Below are positions 13,916 to 28,010 of a DNA stretch of 64,000 nucleotides, in pieces. The notes under the pieces were generated by a model. That model worked only from the letters and a program-made list of their open reading frames with translations. It searched no databases and had not been told where the DNA came from. The stretch lies in NCBI GenBank assembly GCA_946800325.1, contig OX326956.1:39491052-39555051 (forward strand). The letters run 5' to 3'. Numbering within the stretch: position 1 is the first letter of the stretch; every line of letters begins with the position of its first letter. The translations under genes were made by a program, and so were the position numbers. This stretch comes from Luzula sylvatica (lineage: Eukaryota > Streptophyta > Magnoliopsida > Poales > Juncaceae).

Positions 13916-14271
13916 CATTTTCCAATTTCATACTATAACTAGTATTAAAATAATTTTCTAAAAATGAACATACAAAAGTAAATATAAAATAAAAGAACTA
14001 ATATACACAAACACAAGTAAAGACTCCTCGCATGCTAAACTTTGTACCAAATCATATTCATATTTATAATCCTCGAGGAATAAAGAATTAAATAGTTTAA
14101 TCCTTCTTATTCTTGCAGAACAAGATGAGAAGAACAAAGAATAAATAAGCATATTAGTGGAATTAGGTTTTTTCAGGTAAAACATGAAATTGGACTATTC
14201 CATTGATTAAGTATTTTTTGTGACAAAAATATCCTTATCTATTCCTTCCCTTGCTGACGTGGATTAAATGG

Positions 14272-14272
<1 letters not shown>

Positions 14273-14337
<65 letters not shown>
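14273..14337. repeat. (TA)n microsatellite
   Basis: A pure TA dinucleotide run of about 65 bp. Confidence 0.95.
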
Positions 14338-14339
<2 letters not shown>

Positions 14340-14699
14340 TCTTCTTCAAATGAATAGTTCAAATGAAACTATAATTTGAGTCGTTATTTTTTTATTATTA
14401 TGATACTTGTTTTAATTGATCAAAATAATTTATCTTATCATGGTACTTGTTTTAAGTTTCTTAACTTGTTAAATTATGAACAAGAGTAGTTTGGTCATTA
14501 GTTATTATTTTATATTTTTTAAGCCAATAATCTTATTCCATTAATATTACCGAACGCTATTGGAATAAAGTTGAATAGACACTATTTTCTATTCCGCTAT
14601 TTCTCTATTCCTTGTGTTGCCGAACAAGAACCTAAAGCAATAATTTCAAACCGAATCTCCACATCTCATTTATGGACATATTAACAAAGATATATCTGA

Positions 14700-14862
14700 T
14701 GTTATTGTAGGATTTTTTTTATACAAATTAAGAAGGTATTTTGGATATTTTTTAATCATGTATTTTAATTAGTAATTAATGTTCGAAACTAATATCATTA
14801 TCCAAAATATCTTTTAAAGAACGTCCTATTATAAAATCCTGCTAACTTATATTATTTTTAAT
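14700..14862. mobile_element. small MITE with inverted ends
   Basis: The left end (GTAGGATTTTTTTTATAC, then AAGGTATTTTGGATATTTTT) is mirrored at the right (ATTATCCAAAATATCTTTTA, then CCTATTATAAAATCCTGC). It is about 160 bp and non-coding. It resembles the interior of the elements at 42.03 and 43.3 kb. Confidence 0.55.
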
Positions 14863-15097
14863 TGATTAATTTTGAATATAATTTTGATGAAAGTAAAATT
14901 TTCTGTGTTATTTTGGTGAAATATAGGATTCGTAGAATTGATAGTCGCGCTAAAGAAGATCCCGTGTCTGGCATAACTTACCGATCTATTTTACCCTAGC
15001 CATCTACCACGGATCAAATCTGGCCGTGATCAATTTTCTTTTGAGATTTTAAGTACTAGGAGAAAAAATTGAAAAAAAAACGTATTTACAAGGATTT

Positions 15098-15175
15098 AAA
15101 TCAATGACTTTCGAGATAAAAAATGTGTTCTACTTCTGTCGCTAGACCACGAAACTTTTATCAAATAATTAGGGC
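15098..15175 (-). mobile_element. possible tRNA-like SINE fragment
   Basis: On the minus strand the words GTGGTCTAGCGACAGAAG (A-box-like) and CATTGATTTAAATCCTTG (weak B-box-like) lie at tRNA-like spacing. The match is degenerate and no other boundaries are visible. Confidence 0.3.
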
Positions 15176-15711
15176 TTGTATAGTTAATAATCAAATAACT
15201 TGACAGAGCAAATCATCGAGCTACCGTCTTGATTAACAGTTTCATTGTGTGTGCGCACGCACGCGCGCTCGTGTGAGGCGGGGGCTAGTTCAGCGGCTCA
15301 GCCCTTGCTCATATCTATGGAACAATGGCGGCACGAAAACCTCAGTAATTTTTGAATTATTAATTCCTAACCAATTAATACAAATTAAACGTATATAATT
15401 AATTATCCCACAGTATACATGGAAACAATCTGCAGGAGTAGGACCGTATGGTCCGTATCTAATCTATTATGCAATCCTCTTCACTGAAACAACAATAACA
15501 CATATAACAACAGTGATGTATATCCCCTAGATTTCTCCCCCACATTTCTTGATGACATGACAACATTTTTAAATTTTAATTATATATCATAATTTATGGG
15601 TTGACACCCTAATTTATGGTTTTGACACTCTAATTTATGGTTTAACTACATTAATTTATGGTTTGACATTTCATGAAATTGTTAAATCATAAATTATGGT
15701 GTTAATTTTTA

Positions 15712-16082
15712 GAAAAAAGTATATTTTTTGTCCCTTACCTTTCATCAAAAATTTAATTAAGTCTCTAATGTTTTAATTTGATCAATTATGTCTCTTATCT
15801 TTTAAATTTGGTCAATCAAGTCCCTTACGTTTTTAAGTTGGTTCAATTAGGTCCTTCCATCCGTTAACCGATGACTTAATTATTAAGTTGTGACGTGATA
15901 ACATATGTCATGACATATTTGATGACGTGACAACACGTGACATGTCATATTTGATGATGATGTGCCAAATATTTTATTTAAATATGACATCAATATAATT
16001 TATGTTAACATGTCATCAAATCTTAACTACGTCATCAAATTTTAATGAAAGATAAGGGGCCAAAAATACATTTTTTTTAATT
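15712..16082. mobile_element. TIR element with internal reiterations
   Basis: The left end (TATATTTTTTGTCCCTTACC then TTTCATCAAAA) is inverted at the right end (TTTTAATGAAAGATAAGGGG then CCAAAAATACA). Between them are several TAAGTCCCTTACG-like and GATGACGTGACA-like reiterations. It is non-coding and lies just upstream of the spermine synthase promoter. Confidence 0.65.
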
Positions 16083-16204
16083 TTTAAAGTGTTAAATCTT
16101 AACCACGTCATCAAATTTTGTGGAGGAGAGTTTGAAGGTATGTTGAACTTTTTCAACTGACTGGAGAGGATAAAATAATGATAATTAATATTTGACGTTA
16201 ATAA

Positions 16205-16803
16205 GACGTACTAGTGATATAAATGCCGCTTGCTATTCGCTAGTATATTTCCTTCCTCCAACCATCTCGAAATTTACACCGAGAAAGAAAGAAGAGAAAT
16301 TTGGAAAGAGAAAAGAGTGAGAGAGAGAATCGTGGGAAAGAAATCAAAAATCAAAATCAAAATCAAAATAAGAATCAAATTCAAAAGCAGTCTTTACTAT
16401 AGAAGACAGCTGTTCACTCTCTTCCTTTTATAACCCCCCTCTCCCCCTCTCTCTCTCTGCCCCGTTTCTCATCTATTCTCCATTACCATTCAGACTGTAG
16501 GTGCGAATTTCGTTTTTGCGTATATACCCTTGTTAATTTGATATTTTTGCATGCGTACTTTCCAAAGCTTCACACCCTTTTCCTGATAATTTTGTTATGT
16601 TTACACACGAATCCCTTCGATCGTCGCTCTTTCGATTGTAATATCACGCGAGAAGCGTTAATTGATACCTTTTCAATCTTCAAATTTGATTTCGTCTTCA
16701 CCCATAGACTCTGGCAACCTAAAGAAAAAGTACTTGGGTCATCATAATTTTTGTAACTTTTTCAATCTTCAGAGACTGGGAAATTCGGAGACGAAGAGGA
16801 AAC
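16205..16803 (+). promoter_or_regulatory. promoter and 5' UTR of the spermine synthase gene
   Basis: A TATA-like GATATAAATGCC lies at 16216-16227. A C/T-rich leader (CCCCTCTCTCTCTCTGCC) follows near 16445. A likely 5'-UTR intron begins at about 16500 (ACTGTAG|GTGCGA) and ends at about 16770 (TTTTCAATCTTCAG), leaving a 30-odd-base exon part before the start codon at 16804. Several short upstream reading frames are present, but none has coding support. Confidence 0.45.
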
Positions 16804-19217
<2,414 letters not shown>

Positions 19218-20335
19218 TATTGTGTTTTTGGTTAAAATGAATGAACAGAATAATGTGTTTGTTGTATATGTTGGGGGGAATATATTTCTATGTTTTATCT
19301 GTTATAAAAATGTTTTGAGTGTTATTTTTATTTTCAAGATATTGGGCTTTGATTGGGATCTGTTTTAAACAGTCGGGATTCAAGTATGCTTTCATTTTAG
19401 CCCAAATTGTTTACACAGCCCGATTTCAAATGAATAATGCTTTTTTGGTGCAATCTATGGGAAAGTATTTAAAGGTTCGATTGGAATTTGGATCGACCAG
19501 GAATTCAATCAGTTATAAGAATGTTACGGATATCGCATATCGCTTACAGATCGGTCAGTCACCGATAAGAGATATGACCGACATAACGGGTTCATAGCGG
19601 AAAATATCAGTGGTATAGCGGTGGTGTACTTTTTAATATTAATATATTAACTTGATTATTATAACATTAATTTATATTAAGTTTTTTAAACTAATTTAAA
19701 TTTTACATGATTAATATTCAAAATTCAACACACATAAATTATAATTTTACACATAAATTTTAAGTCAAACTAAAGATACATTTAAAATTATAATATAAAA
19801 TTTACTAACAATACAATAAACTAAACCACAAAATCGTGTTCATTAACCGTGTAGATGCGGGTGCCCCCAATGAAAATTTAACCACGTCTGAATCAAAATC
19901 GATTTCATTTCCGACAAAAAATATTAGATAAAGAAAAAAAGAGATGAAAATAATTGGGCCAAAAATATTAATGAAAATATTGTTAAAAGATGGGCCAGCC
20001 CAAAATAATATTCAAAATAAATTATGTTTTAAACCTAAATCGGTTCAAATCGGTCCCAATATCGGTCCGTGTATCGGTCGACCGATTTACTCAATCGATA
20101 CGGGGCATATCCGTGGAGGGGCACTGATTAGAGATATGAAACCGACATACCGGTCCATATCAGTGATATTTAGAACAGTGGTTATAAGTTCATTATTTTG
20201 TCCAATTCTATCAGCTAGGCATACCAATACAAAGAGAGAAGAAACGAATGTGATATATCATATCAAGTATCGAAGTCTTCTCATTATGCAATATGTAATA
20301 CGTTGTAAATGTTAATAAAAAAAACATTATATTTC
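19218..20335. repeat. gene-free stretch with CGGT/ATCGGT-rich repeat-like sequence
   Basis: About 19540-19625 and 20035-20190 are rich in short words such as GATCGGTC, CCGATA, GACCGACATA and ATATCAGTG, with similar phrases in both parts (GATAAGAGATATGACCGACA versus GATTAGAGATATGAAACCGA). They may be two parts of one dispersed non-coding repeat. Open frames here are fortuitous and I see no protein family. The first about 100 bases after 19217 form the 3' UTR of the spermine synthase gene. Confidence 0.45.
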
Positions 20336-20339
20336 CTCA

Positions 20340-20730
20340 TTCACTGTTTTAAAACCTGTAAAAACCAGACCGGATTTCATCCGAAAAAAATTGGACCCGA
20401 TTTAAAAAACAGTTTTGGTTAAGCAATGAAAAAATAGTTTTGGGCATTATTCCTGTAACGAGTTGGACCGGGTACGGATAAACCTTACACATGCATGTAG
20501 CCGTATTTTCGAATAATATTATCCATATTCGTACCCTAAATCGGGTACATGTTCGGTAAATTAGTAAAAATCAATGATAAATTGATATTTTTTAATTCGG
20601 ATAAAAAAATGGTACGAATACGGGTACACCGGGGAGGGTACCACTGCCCAATACTAATACCCGAACCCGAAATGGTATATGTAAACATTTTCGGGTAATA
20701 TCCGTCCCGCGAATATTTTTTTCGGGTATT
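20340..20730. repeat. degenerate GGGTA/ACCCGA-rich repeat
   Basis: Reiterated words GGGTAC, CGGGTA, ACCCGAACCCGA and TTCGGGTA occur in both orientations. It resembles the CCCGAA minisatellite elements at 22.4 and 28.0 kb but is more diverged. Confidence 0.5.
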
Positions 20731-20765
20731 ACCAACCACGTTGGAGTGAAAAATTGGATCGTAAA

Positions 20766-21115
20766 ACTTTCGATTCAAATAGTCCAAAAGAACGTTATTT
20801 GAACTTTCCGAAGTCTAAATATATTGCTAACATCACCTATTGCGAAAAATCGAACTCTTATAATGTTTCTACAATATAGTGAAAAGTTTTGTTGAAAAAC
20901 TCTTGACTCAAATGTTTCCCAAAACACGTTATTTGGACTCACCGAAGCCTAAATTGATTGTTCAGACCGTTTATTCGAAATATCAAACTAATTTAATGTT
21001 CGTATAATCTGATGAAAAGTTGTGTCGCATAACTTTTTGTTCAAATGTTCAAAAAAAATGTGTTGTTTGGACTTTCCAATGTCTAAAAGCACGTGTTACA
21101 TCATTTTAACATAGT
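20766..21115. repeat. tandem repeat, about 134-bp period, three diverged copies
   Basis: The phrase ACGTTATTTGGACT...CCGAAG(T/C)CTAAA recurs at about 20792, 20926 and 21059. Each copy also has a GAAAAGTT(T/G)TGT...AACT block. Spacing is about 134 bp and identity falls towards the third copy. Confidence 0.75.
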
Positions 21116-21760
21116 ATTTATGATACGATACGAATACAGTGATACGGAAAAAATCGGTTTTTGAAAGCCCGCGCAACATAGCTAGAAACAGCAAATTATT
21201 CAATTTTCATATTTTTCTCAATAATTAATTGAAGATTAACACAAGCAGATTTACATTTTTTTTTAAAAAAAATCGAAAAATGCAAAAAGTAAAGCTTAAC
21301 ATCTTCACAAAATAAATTTATAATATTTTTCCCAAAAGACCAAAATTAATGTCTAAGAACGAGTAAACTACTTCATTTTCATGTTTATCTATAACATGAA
21401 AAACCTAACATTTTCATGTTTTCCAAACTTGTATTTCCTTCACGAATACATATGTTCGTTTATTTTTATATATATATTTTACTTGTTGGCCATAACTTGT
21501 ATTTCCTTCACGATCTAGCATCGAATTTGAATACCGGAGTATTGTTATGGTCACGGCCGAACTAACATGGATGCAATCTCTATTACGAGAACTAGCAATT
21601 ACTATCGAATCTCCCCCCAACAATTTGGTGCGACAATCTTGAAGCTATTTTCTTAGCATCGAACCCGGTTTTTAATGCACAAATGAAACATATTGAAGTT
21701 GATTTTCATTTAATTTGTGAAAACGTTCAAAATTTCCAACTTCAAGTCAAATTTATTTTC

Positions 21761-21795
21761 ACTAGAAATATTTCTCGCGTTTCGCTGCGATATTT
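21761..21795 (-). mobile_element. Helitron-like 3' terminus (minus strand)
   Basis: Read on the minus strand: hairpin TCGCAGCGAAACGCGA, then AATATTT, then CTAG|T. The order of hairpin and CTAGT matches a Helitron 3' end. The element would extend to higher coordinates. The 5' end was not identified. Confidence 0.5.
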
Positions 21796-22039
21796 CAAAA
21801 TCTTTTATGATCATAAAATAATAATTTTATCTAAAACGTTATAAGTACAAATCAAACTTTTCAATTTTATCCAAATGTTAATTAAAAAAAAAAACTCTGA
21901 TATTAAATAGTCTCACAAGTATTACGTAATAAATACAAACTTTTTTCCTCCTAAAAGCATATCATATGTTCCAAAAGAAAAATTCAAATGTTTTATTTAG
22001 AATATCAGATATGTGAAATAAAATAAAATTCTAAAAAAG

Positions 22040-22145
22040 GCAAACAAAAAAACATAAAAGACGCAACTTGGTACCAATCAAAAATGTTACAATAAGCACA
22101 AAAAAACGCAGATTGGTACATAGACGCATAAAAGACGCAGTTTGG
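22040..22145. repeat. short GACGCA(A/G)NTTGGTA reiterations
   Basis: The words AAAAGACGCAACTTGGTACC, AACGCAGATTGGTACA and AAAAGACGCAGTTTGGTAAA occur at irregular spacing, followed by a short TA run (22146-22172). Non-coding. Confidence 0.5.
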
Positions 22146-22382
22146 TAAAAAAATATATATATATATATATATGTGAACAGTAACGGATGACGTGGCCTCC
22201 TGGTTTGGCTCCAAAGTGGTGTAAATTTAATGGAAGGGGTAATTCGGACCAAATTGCCGATATAATGACAGAAAGTCCCTCGTCAAATTGTTTTTGCTTC
22301 TCAAGGGACAAACTCATTGTGTGTGACCCACTTTGGAGGGAGTATATTTAAGGATATATTCTTACTTGTACTTCTTGAGTCG

Positions 22383-23085
22383 TGAAAAGGAGAGTCTCTT
22401 CGAATGATCCGGATCCGAAATGAAATCAAAACTAAATGATCCGAATCCTAAATCGATCTGAAATCCGAACGATCCAAAATCCGAACTAATTCGAAACTCG
22501 AATATCCGAAACTCACGATCCGATTGATCTGAAATTCACGATCCGAACAAGCCGAAATTCATGACCGAATGACTCAAAACTCACAAATCAAATATTTATT
22601 TATATGTGTTAACAGTTTTATAAAAATAAAAAAACAATATAATATTATTAAAATATTTCGGAATTCTAGTAACTCGAATACCAAGTATCACATAATCGAA
22701 TTAACCCTAAATTCAAATTTTTCGAAACCCGCAGGACATAAATTACATCATGAATTACTCGAAAACTAAATTTTTTGGAAATCAAATGATCCGAAATCAA
22801 AATTTGCGAACCCCGAATGATCCGAAAATCGAAATGGCCAGGAACCGAAACGATCCGGAATTGGATTACTCAAAAATCGAAATGATCCGGAACCGAATGA
22901 CCCGAAAATCAAGCGATCCGGAATCGAATGACCCAAAATCCGAAATGACCCGAACCCGAATGATCCGAAAACTGAAACAATCCAGACTCGAATGATTCGA
23001 AAGTCAAAACGACCAAAAACCGATTGATCCTTAAATTGAACGACTCGCGATCCGAACGACCCGCACACTTGCCATCTCTAGTGGT
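22383..23085. mobile_element. CCGAA-rich minisatellite element, copy 1
   Basis: About 700 bp of degenerate reiterations of GATCCGAAA / AATGACCCGAA-type words. The right end (CCCGCACACTTGCCATCTCT) matches the right end of the sister copy at 28.7 kb. The middle has a non-repetitive AT-rich part (about 22580-22740) equivalent to that in the sister copy. The left end is not clean. Long frames on both strands (RNDPE-like repeats) are a product of the repeat, not genes. Confidence 0.7.
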
Positions 23086-23465
23086 GACTAGGCATAGTGA
23101 CGTAGCATAGTTATTATAACAATTAAGGTTTTTGCGGGTCTATAAATAGGATATAGCATTAATAATCAATTCAATTTATATGAGAAACTGCTGCTTTAAA
23201 TACTCAATATTAGGCCACAGACATTAGCCCTTAAGGGGTCAAAACTCGAGCATGCACAGAAAATGTCCCTCTCATGCTCAAATAAATCCAATGTAAGCAT
23301 ACTTAGAATTTTCTTCGATCTTTCTCAAATCTAAAACATGCCTGAAAACCCAAATACATCACGACGTGTGATTGTGAATAATCTAATTATTACTGTGCCA
23401 AGAAATGAAATGAACCTATTTTAAGGACAAATAAAAAATGTCCTGACCTTTATTGAAATGATCCA

Positions 23466-23515
23466 AAAGAGCACGTTTCGTGCTTCAGGATCTATTTCAA
23501 TAAAAAAAAAAACAA
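23466..23515 (+). mobile_element. LINE-like 3' end: stem-loop and A-tail
   Basis: A stem-loop AGCACGTTTCGTGCT followed by CAGGATCTATTTCAAT and an A run. The same stem-loop and tail occur on the minus strand at about 25600-25650 and 10551-10600. Confidence 0.45.
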
Positions 23516-23924
23516 TGTCATAACATTTTAGGGACGGATAAGAGATGTCATGACGTTTTGGATATCCTAATTCCTAATCCCCGTTATTCATATTGCTAAA
23601 AATAATTACTCGTTCCATTAATAAAAAAAATATCAACAAAATATTTTAACATTATTTTTATTACAAAAAAAAATCAAAATGTCATATAGTCGAAACCATT
23701 TTTCATTCCTCACATTATCATAATTCCGCTTGAAAAATAATCAAACACGTTATAAACAATAAAAAAAAAACTTTTGATGATGTATACAAATATTTAATAA
23801 TGATAGATGATAGCATTTAGATTCTATATATAGAAATACTTAATAATCAATATTTACAAACTATTCTTGTATGTTTATTGGAATAATAATTATTCTATTA
23901 AGTAGTACTAAAAGCACAAATAAA

Positions 23925-24045
23925 TTATAGAAAGTCCATAAAATTATAAAGAACTAAAAAAATCAAATAGTCAAGTCTCGAACTCATGACCTATAAAATA
24001 ATAATTGAATTATCTACCAATTGTGATACATAATATTTATTATGA
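23925..24045 (-). mobile_element. tRNA-like SINE fragment (minus strand)
   Basis: Read on the minus strand, CACAATTGGTAGATAATTCA resembles an A box and GGTCATGAGTTCGAGACTTG a B box (GTTCGAGAC), with tRNA-like spacing, followed by a T/A-rich body. Not a tRNA gene: the stems do not pair. Confidence 0.45.
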
Positions 24046-24169
24046 TGTAATTCTAAATCATAGTATAATACTAAATTTAAAATTGATGCCCCCAATTTTA
24101 GCTATCAAAATCTCACTCAATTGATAGATGAACTTCTAAATATCGATATAGATAGACAAATAAATAAAA

Positions 24170-24930
24170 TTGAGTGAGATAAGATCCTGAACAAACTAGA
24201 CACACTTAATATTAAGAAGGATATTGTTTTTTATAATTGTAAAACATACAGAAAATGGTTAAATATAATTTACAAAACATGACACAAAAATGAGAGAATT
24301 TTGATAGCAATTTAGTCTAATTATCCAAAAAAAATTTATCTTTTTTTCCTAATTCAATAGACAAATCTACCAACATGAAAAAAATGCACAATAAGATAAA
24401 TAATGCAGAAATAATTTTTTTTAATTTTTAAACATCAAAAGAAAAACATGTAATGCTTATTTTGCAGATAAAGCCATAATTAATAAAAAAAAATAGTAAA
24501 TTACAAATTCAAGATAATGCTATGAAAATTTACATAAACATTCTACATATAATAGCAAATCTAACAAAATAAACATAATTCAATTTGGACATAGCAGTAA
24601 AATGTTATGACAAATTTACGAATATGTTCTTAAAAGCTTACCAAAAGATTCCTAAACATGTAGTTTCGCCAGCTGGGCAGGCGAAAATGGAAAATTTTGT
24701 TGTTGTTGTTGTTTTTGTTGTTGTTGTTTTAAGATGATATAAAAAAAATTGAAAACGTATGTCTTCCCTCTTTTGCCAGATGACCTGGCAAAAGTGATTT
24801 AATTAATTTTTTTTCATGTTAAGGATAAAAAATAATGATTAAACATTTTTGCCAATTTGTCCGGCAAATAACATTTTCTTTGTAATCTGATAAAAGAATT
24901 ATTTTTACAAATTGAAAAAATATAAAGCTA
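24170..24930 (+). repeat. dispersed repeat X, copy 1 (inverted relative to 29.13-29.86 kb)
   Basis: Starting at AAGATCCTGAACAAACTAGA, the sequence matches, with drift, the reverse complement of 29130-29860 across most of its length. Shared landmarks are AACAAACTAGACA...TTAATATTAA, the ATTCAATTTGGACAT block, and CCTAAACATGTAG versus CTAAACATGTGCT. It contains small hairpins such as TTTTGCCAG...CTGGCAAAAG (24772-24796) and a (TTG)n run at about 24700-24730. Non-coding; type of element unknown. Confidence 0.65.
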
Positions 24931-26374
24931 TTCTTACAAATTGAGCTTTTGTGAAGGCTATAATATGACTAAAAAAGTTATTTGTTTTGTAGCGTATACT
25001 GTATACCGGGATATATTTTTCTATAGGAGGTCTTCGTGATATTTCACGTATAAGTGTTCAGAATAACAGATAATATTTCTAGATTTTAGAGGGGATACAC
25101 ATGAAATTGCGTAAAAAAACAAAAAGAAAGAGAAAAATAGAAATTCAAAAGAAACTCTATCACGTCTGATTGCCTATGCAAAACAAAGCATACACAGAAA
25201 AAATCTCGGAACAAAAGTAAGAAGCCACACATGAAAGAATGCTGCTGATAATCCAAAAATTATGCCACTAATCAAGGGGGGTTTAAAAAGCTTACAACAT
25301 AAATGCAAAGAGAGTATTTTGTCCCCTAACAAGGGATCTGTTGTTAGACCTGCTTGCTTAATCCCAAATTTACCCCAACCCCACTATGGAAGGTGATGGG
25401 GGCAGCACAGTAATTTTTTGTTGGTGAAAGCTCTGATCCACCCAAAGTGGTCTTTGCTGTTATGTTTGGAATACCAGATCTCGACCCTACCATGTGCTGC
25501 TTGGTCTCCTAAATGGATCTTGCATCATTCATCTCTTTACTTGGAAAGTTGTTTGGTGGACTTGGTCTATTGTTCGTATGTAGAACCCATCAATAATTTT
25601 TTTTTTTTTTTTGAAGATGAGCCGAAAGCACGAAACGTGTTTTTTTAGCCCATAATATTTATACAAAAGATAGTTAATTACAACTGAGAGATGAGAGAGA
25701 GAGATCCAAGTATCAATAATTATTATTATGTGCTATTCTTACTTATAATTATTTTCAAATAATTTCAAATCTTACGGATATATATTTTTCTCGACCATAA
25801 TGTTTGTAGGCTTGCACGTCCTATTATCCTATTTTATTGAGATTCTCCAATATATCTTACCAGATTGAAATCAAGATCTTGTGTCGGTTAGACGATTATA
25901 CCATCCAGGTCGCTGGTTTATCTCGTGGTCTAAAAAGATATATTAAAATTAAAAAAATTGTATTTAGTTTTCATAAATCGAAACTGACTTCGAAATTTTG
26001 ATATTCTAATTATTATAATCATGAGCAAAAAAAATTTATTTACTATTTTCTTGGATAATCTAGAGTCATTCTGTTTGAAATTAAGATAAAATTCATGGAG
26101 CGAATGTTTTTTTTTAAATTATAGAGTAAATGATTCAAAGTTCAAAACTAATATATAAAAAATTACGTGTAGTATAAGGTCAATGTGTTTGTTATGGATT
26201 TTAATCATTAATATATCAACATATACGCATTAAAACATAATTGTATTGTAACCATCGATACGTTAAAACATAATTCATTTCTCCGAGTTAATGAATATAC
26301 TGATTAGATTCAAACCAAGAATTTAATGGTAGACAAGTTCTATCAAGCAACGGCCCACAAGTTTAGTCCTTCTT
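24931..26374. other. gene-free stretch with a LINE-like 3' end
   Basis: At about 25590-25650 the minus strand has CACGTTTCGTGCTTTCGGCT then an A run, the same LINE-like 3' end as at 23.47 kb. The less AT-rich part at about 25260-25570 may be its body or a decayed gene piece, but no frame is convincing on either strand. Nothing else is recognised. Confidence 0.45.
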
Positions 26375-26455
26375 TTGAGTGCCCTTAATCATCCCTTCTT
26401 TAAATGCACTCACATTTGGGTACCTCTTGCCTCTTTCCAACATTCAGAGAGACCC

Positions 26456-26758
26456 ATGGGCAACTGCATTAAGATTAACGGAGCAACAATCCATGAAAAA
26501 GATGAGAATTCGCCTCAAGTGAGACCAGAAGAAGTAACCTTGGAGAAAGAAGGAGGTGGCAGTAATGGCGTCAAAGTCAAGGTGCTACTCACAAGAGCAG
26601 AGCTTGAATGGCTAATGGCAGAGCTAAAAAATGGAGAGAAGAAGCTAGAGGAGGTTTTGGCAGAGATGAATTTAGAGAGAGAAAGAGAAAAGGAAATATT
26701 TGACGGATGGAAACCAAGTTTAGAGAGCATTGTAGAATGCTCAGAGATGCTTTGCTAA
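26456..26758 (+). CDS. small MGNC protein, putatively N-myristoylated
   Basis: A single-exon frame of 100 residues. I prefer the start at 26456, not the upstream in-frame Met at 26375, because it gives MGNCIKIN, a typical N-myristoylation (Gly2) plus palmitoylation (Cys4) signal that would tether the protein to a membrane. Seen after that: a short acidic linker, a G-rich segment, VKVKVLLTRAELEWLMAEL (about residues 48-66), and a charged, probably helical part EKKLEEVLAEMNLERERE. The C-terminus is WKPSLESIVE. The pattern 'MGN..., VKV.(L/V)T..EL..L' is common to small plant-specific proteins of unknown function. I cannot assign a role. The frame is clean and codon use looks genuine, so it is probably expressed. 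Confidence 0.75.
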   Translation: MGNCIKINGATIHEKDENSPQVRPEEVTLEKEGGGSNGVKVKVLLTRAELEWLMAELKNGEKKLEEVLAEMNLEREREKEIFDGWKPSLESIVECSEMLC

Positions 26759-28010
26759 GCTTACATTGAATCTTATTTAATCTCCATTAATCCATACATA
26801 TTAGTGTTTAATTTGTTTATGTTTCTCTTTTTAAGTTTTATCCTTTTATTATCTCTTCTTTGTTGCTTCTTGGTGTGTGGTTTGCCAATTTCTATCTGAA
26901 TTTTAGGGTGCTGAATTTAGTTTTCTAGGAAACATTTTTGTTTATTGTAAATAGTTAATGGTATCCTAAATTGGTGATTTTGAATTTGAGTTTTGAAGTT
27001 CAGTGTTGAGGCATCTTGGTTTGTATTAATTTTGCTACTACAAGGTTGAGTTTGTATAAAATTAACTCTGCATAATATGTTTATTGGAGTTTGTTATGAG
27101 TTATTTTATATTATTTGTTGCGTTGTTAACTTTGCGTGATTAGTTGGACCGTTGTCTTTCTATGTATAATAGTTGATACGGACTGTTAACTAGGTGACAT
27201 TTTTATTTATTAATTTTATGACCAGAGTGAGGACAGGTATGTGCTTTGATTGGAAATCATGACACTGATTGAAGTATTTTAAGCAACTCAAAAACTAAAA
27301 TGTCTTGGAAATTCATTTTGGGACAGCTCAAAGTTATTTTGCAGGGCCATCATGTACGATTCAAACCAAATTAGTAATTGACTTTCATTGACCGTGTAAG
27401 TTATAAATTCACTGTTACAAATTTCTTCTCGGTACTAATGATAGAACTTAATACTCTAAGTCTTACAAAGAGAAGTCTAATAATTTATAGGAAAAACTAC
27501 TTCAAACAGATATCATGTATAACAACGAAGAAAGAAAACTGTCAATCATATGAGACGTAAAAAATCATATGTTTTGAGATGTTATAAATTCGATCCCATT
27601 AACAAAAAACAACGAAGAAATCTTCAACTACTGAATTTGCGAAGATATTATTTTTGTAAAATTATTTGCATTTTCATATTTCAACTAATTGGGCCCACAA
27701 GAGCACTCCATAGTTGTGCAGTCCATAAATATCTGAGATCAACAAGAAAAGACGTGACATTTTATTTTATTTTCATTTTGACCGTTTAACGCACTTCAAA
27801 TGCACATATATGAGAAGTTCTTCGACGAATGGTTGAGCAAGGATAAATTGACAAGAGACTGTGTGTTACATATAGCTGAGAACAGATACTGAAACGGCCA
27901 ATTTCAGTATTTCTTTTCTAATTGTTGGCGTCATGAGTTCTCACGAACTACGGACGGAGTTTCAATCCGGACTCGGATCGCGTGATTGGATCAACAAGAA
28001 CATTATAGTT
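26759..28010. other. gene-free stretch with a degenerate SINE
   Basis: The first about 200 bases form the T-rich 3' UTR of the MGNC gene. At 27540-27612 the plus strand (AAAAAATCATATGTTTTGAG then ATTCGATCCCATTAAC) is a decayed copy of the SINE at 9.7 kb, with a weak B box. Short frames here have no coding support. Confidence 0.5.

Noticed and set aside
16230..16760. Upstream frames in the spermine synthase leader as regulatory uORFs
   Set aside because: They lie partly in the presumed leader intron, have low-complexity Lys/Ile sequence, and show no conserved peptide that I know.
21170..21190. GCCCGCGCAACATAGCTAG as a fifth Helitron end
   Set aside because: No paired hairpin and the CTAG is followed by A on the relevant strand, not T.
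22750..23068. Overlapping long frames on both strands with RNDPE/FGSFGS-type repeats
   Set aside because: They are translations of the CCGAA-type minisatellite; every frame is open because the repeat lacks stops. The same applies to 28400-28692 and 27962-28237.
24664..24870. CRISPR-like or riboswitch-like hairpin series
   Set aside because: Plant nuclear DNA; hairpins are irregularly spaced and belong to a dispersed repeat.
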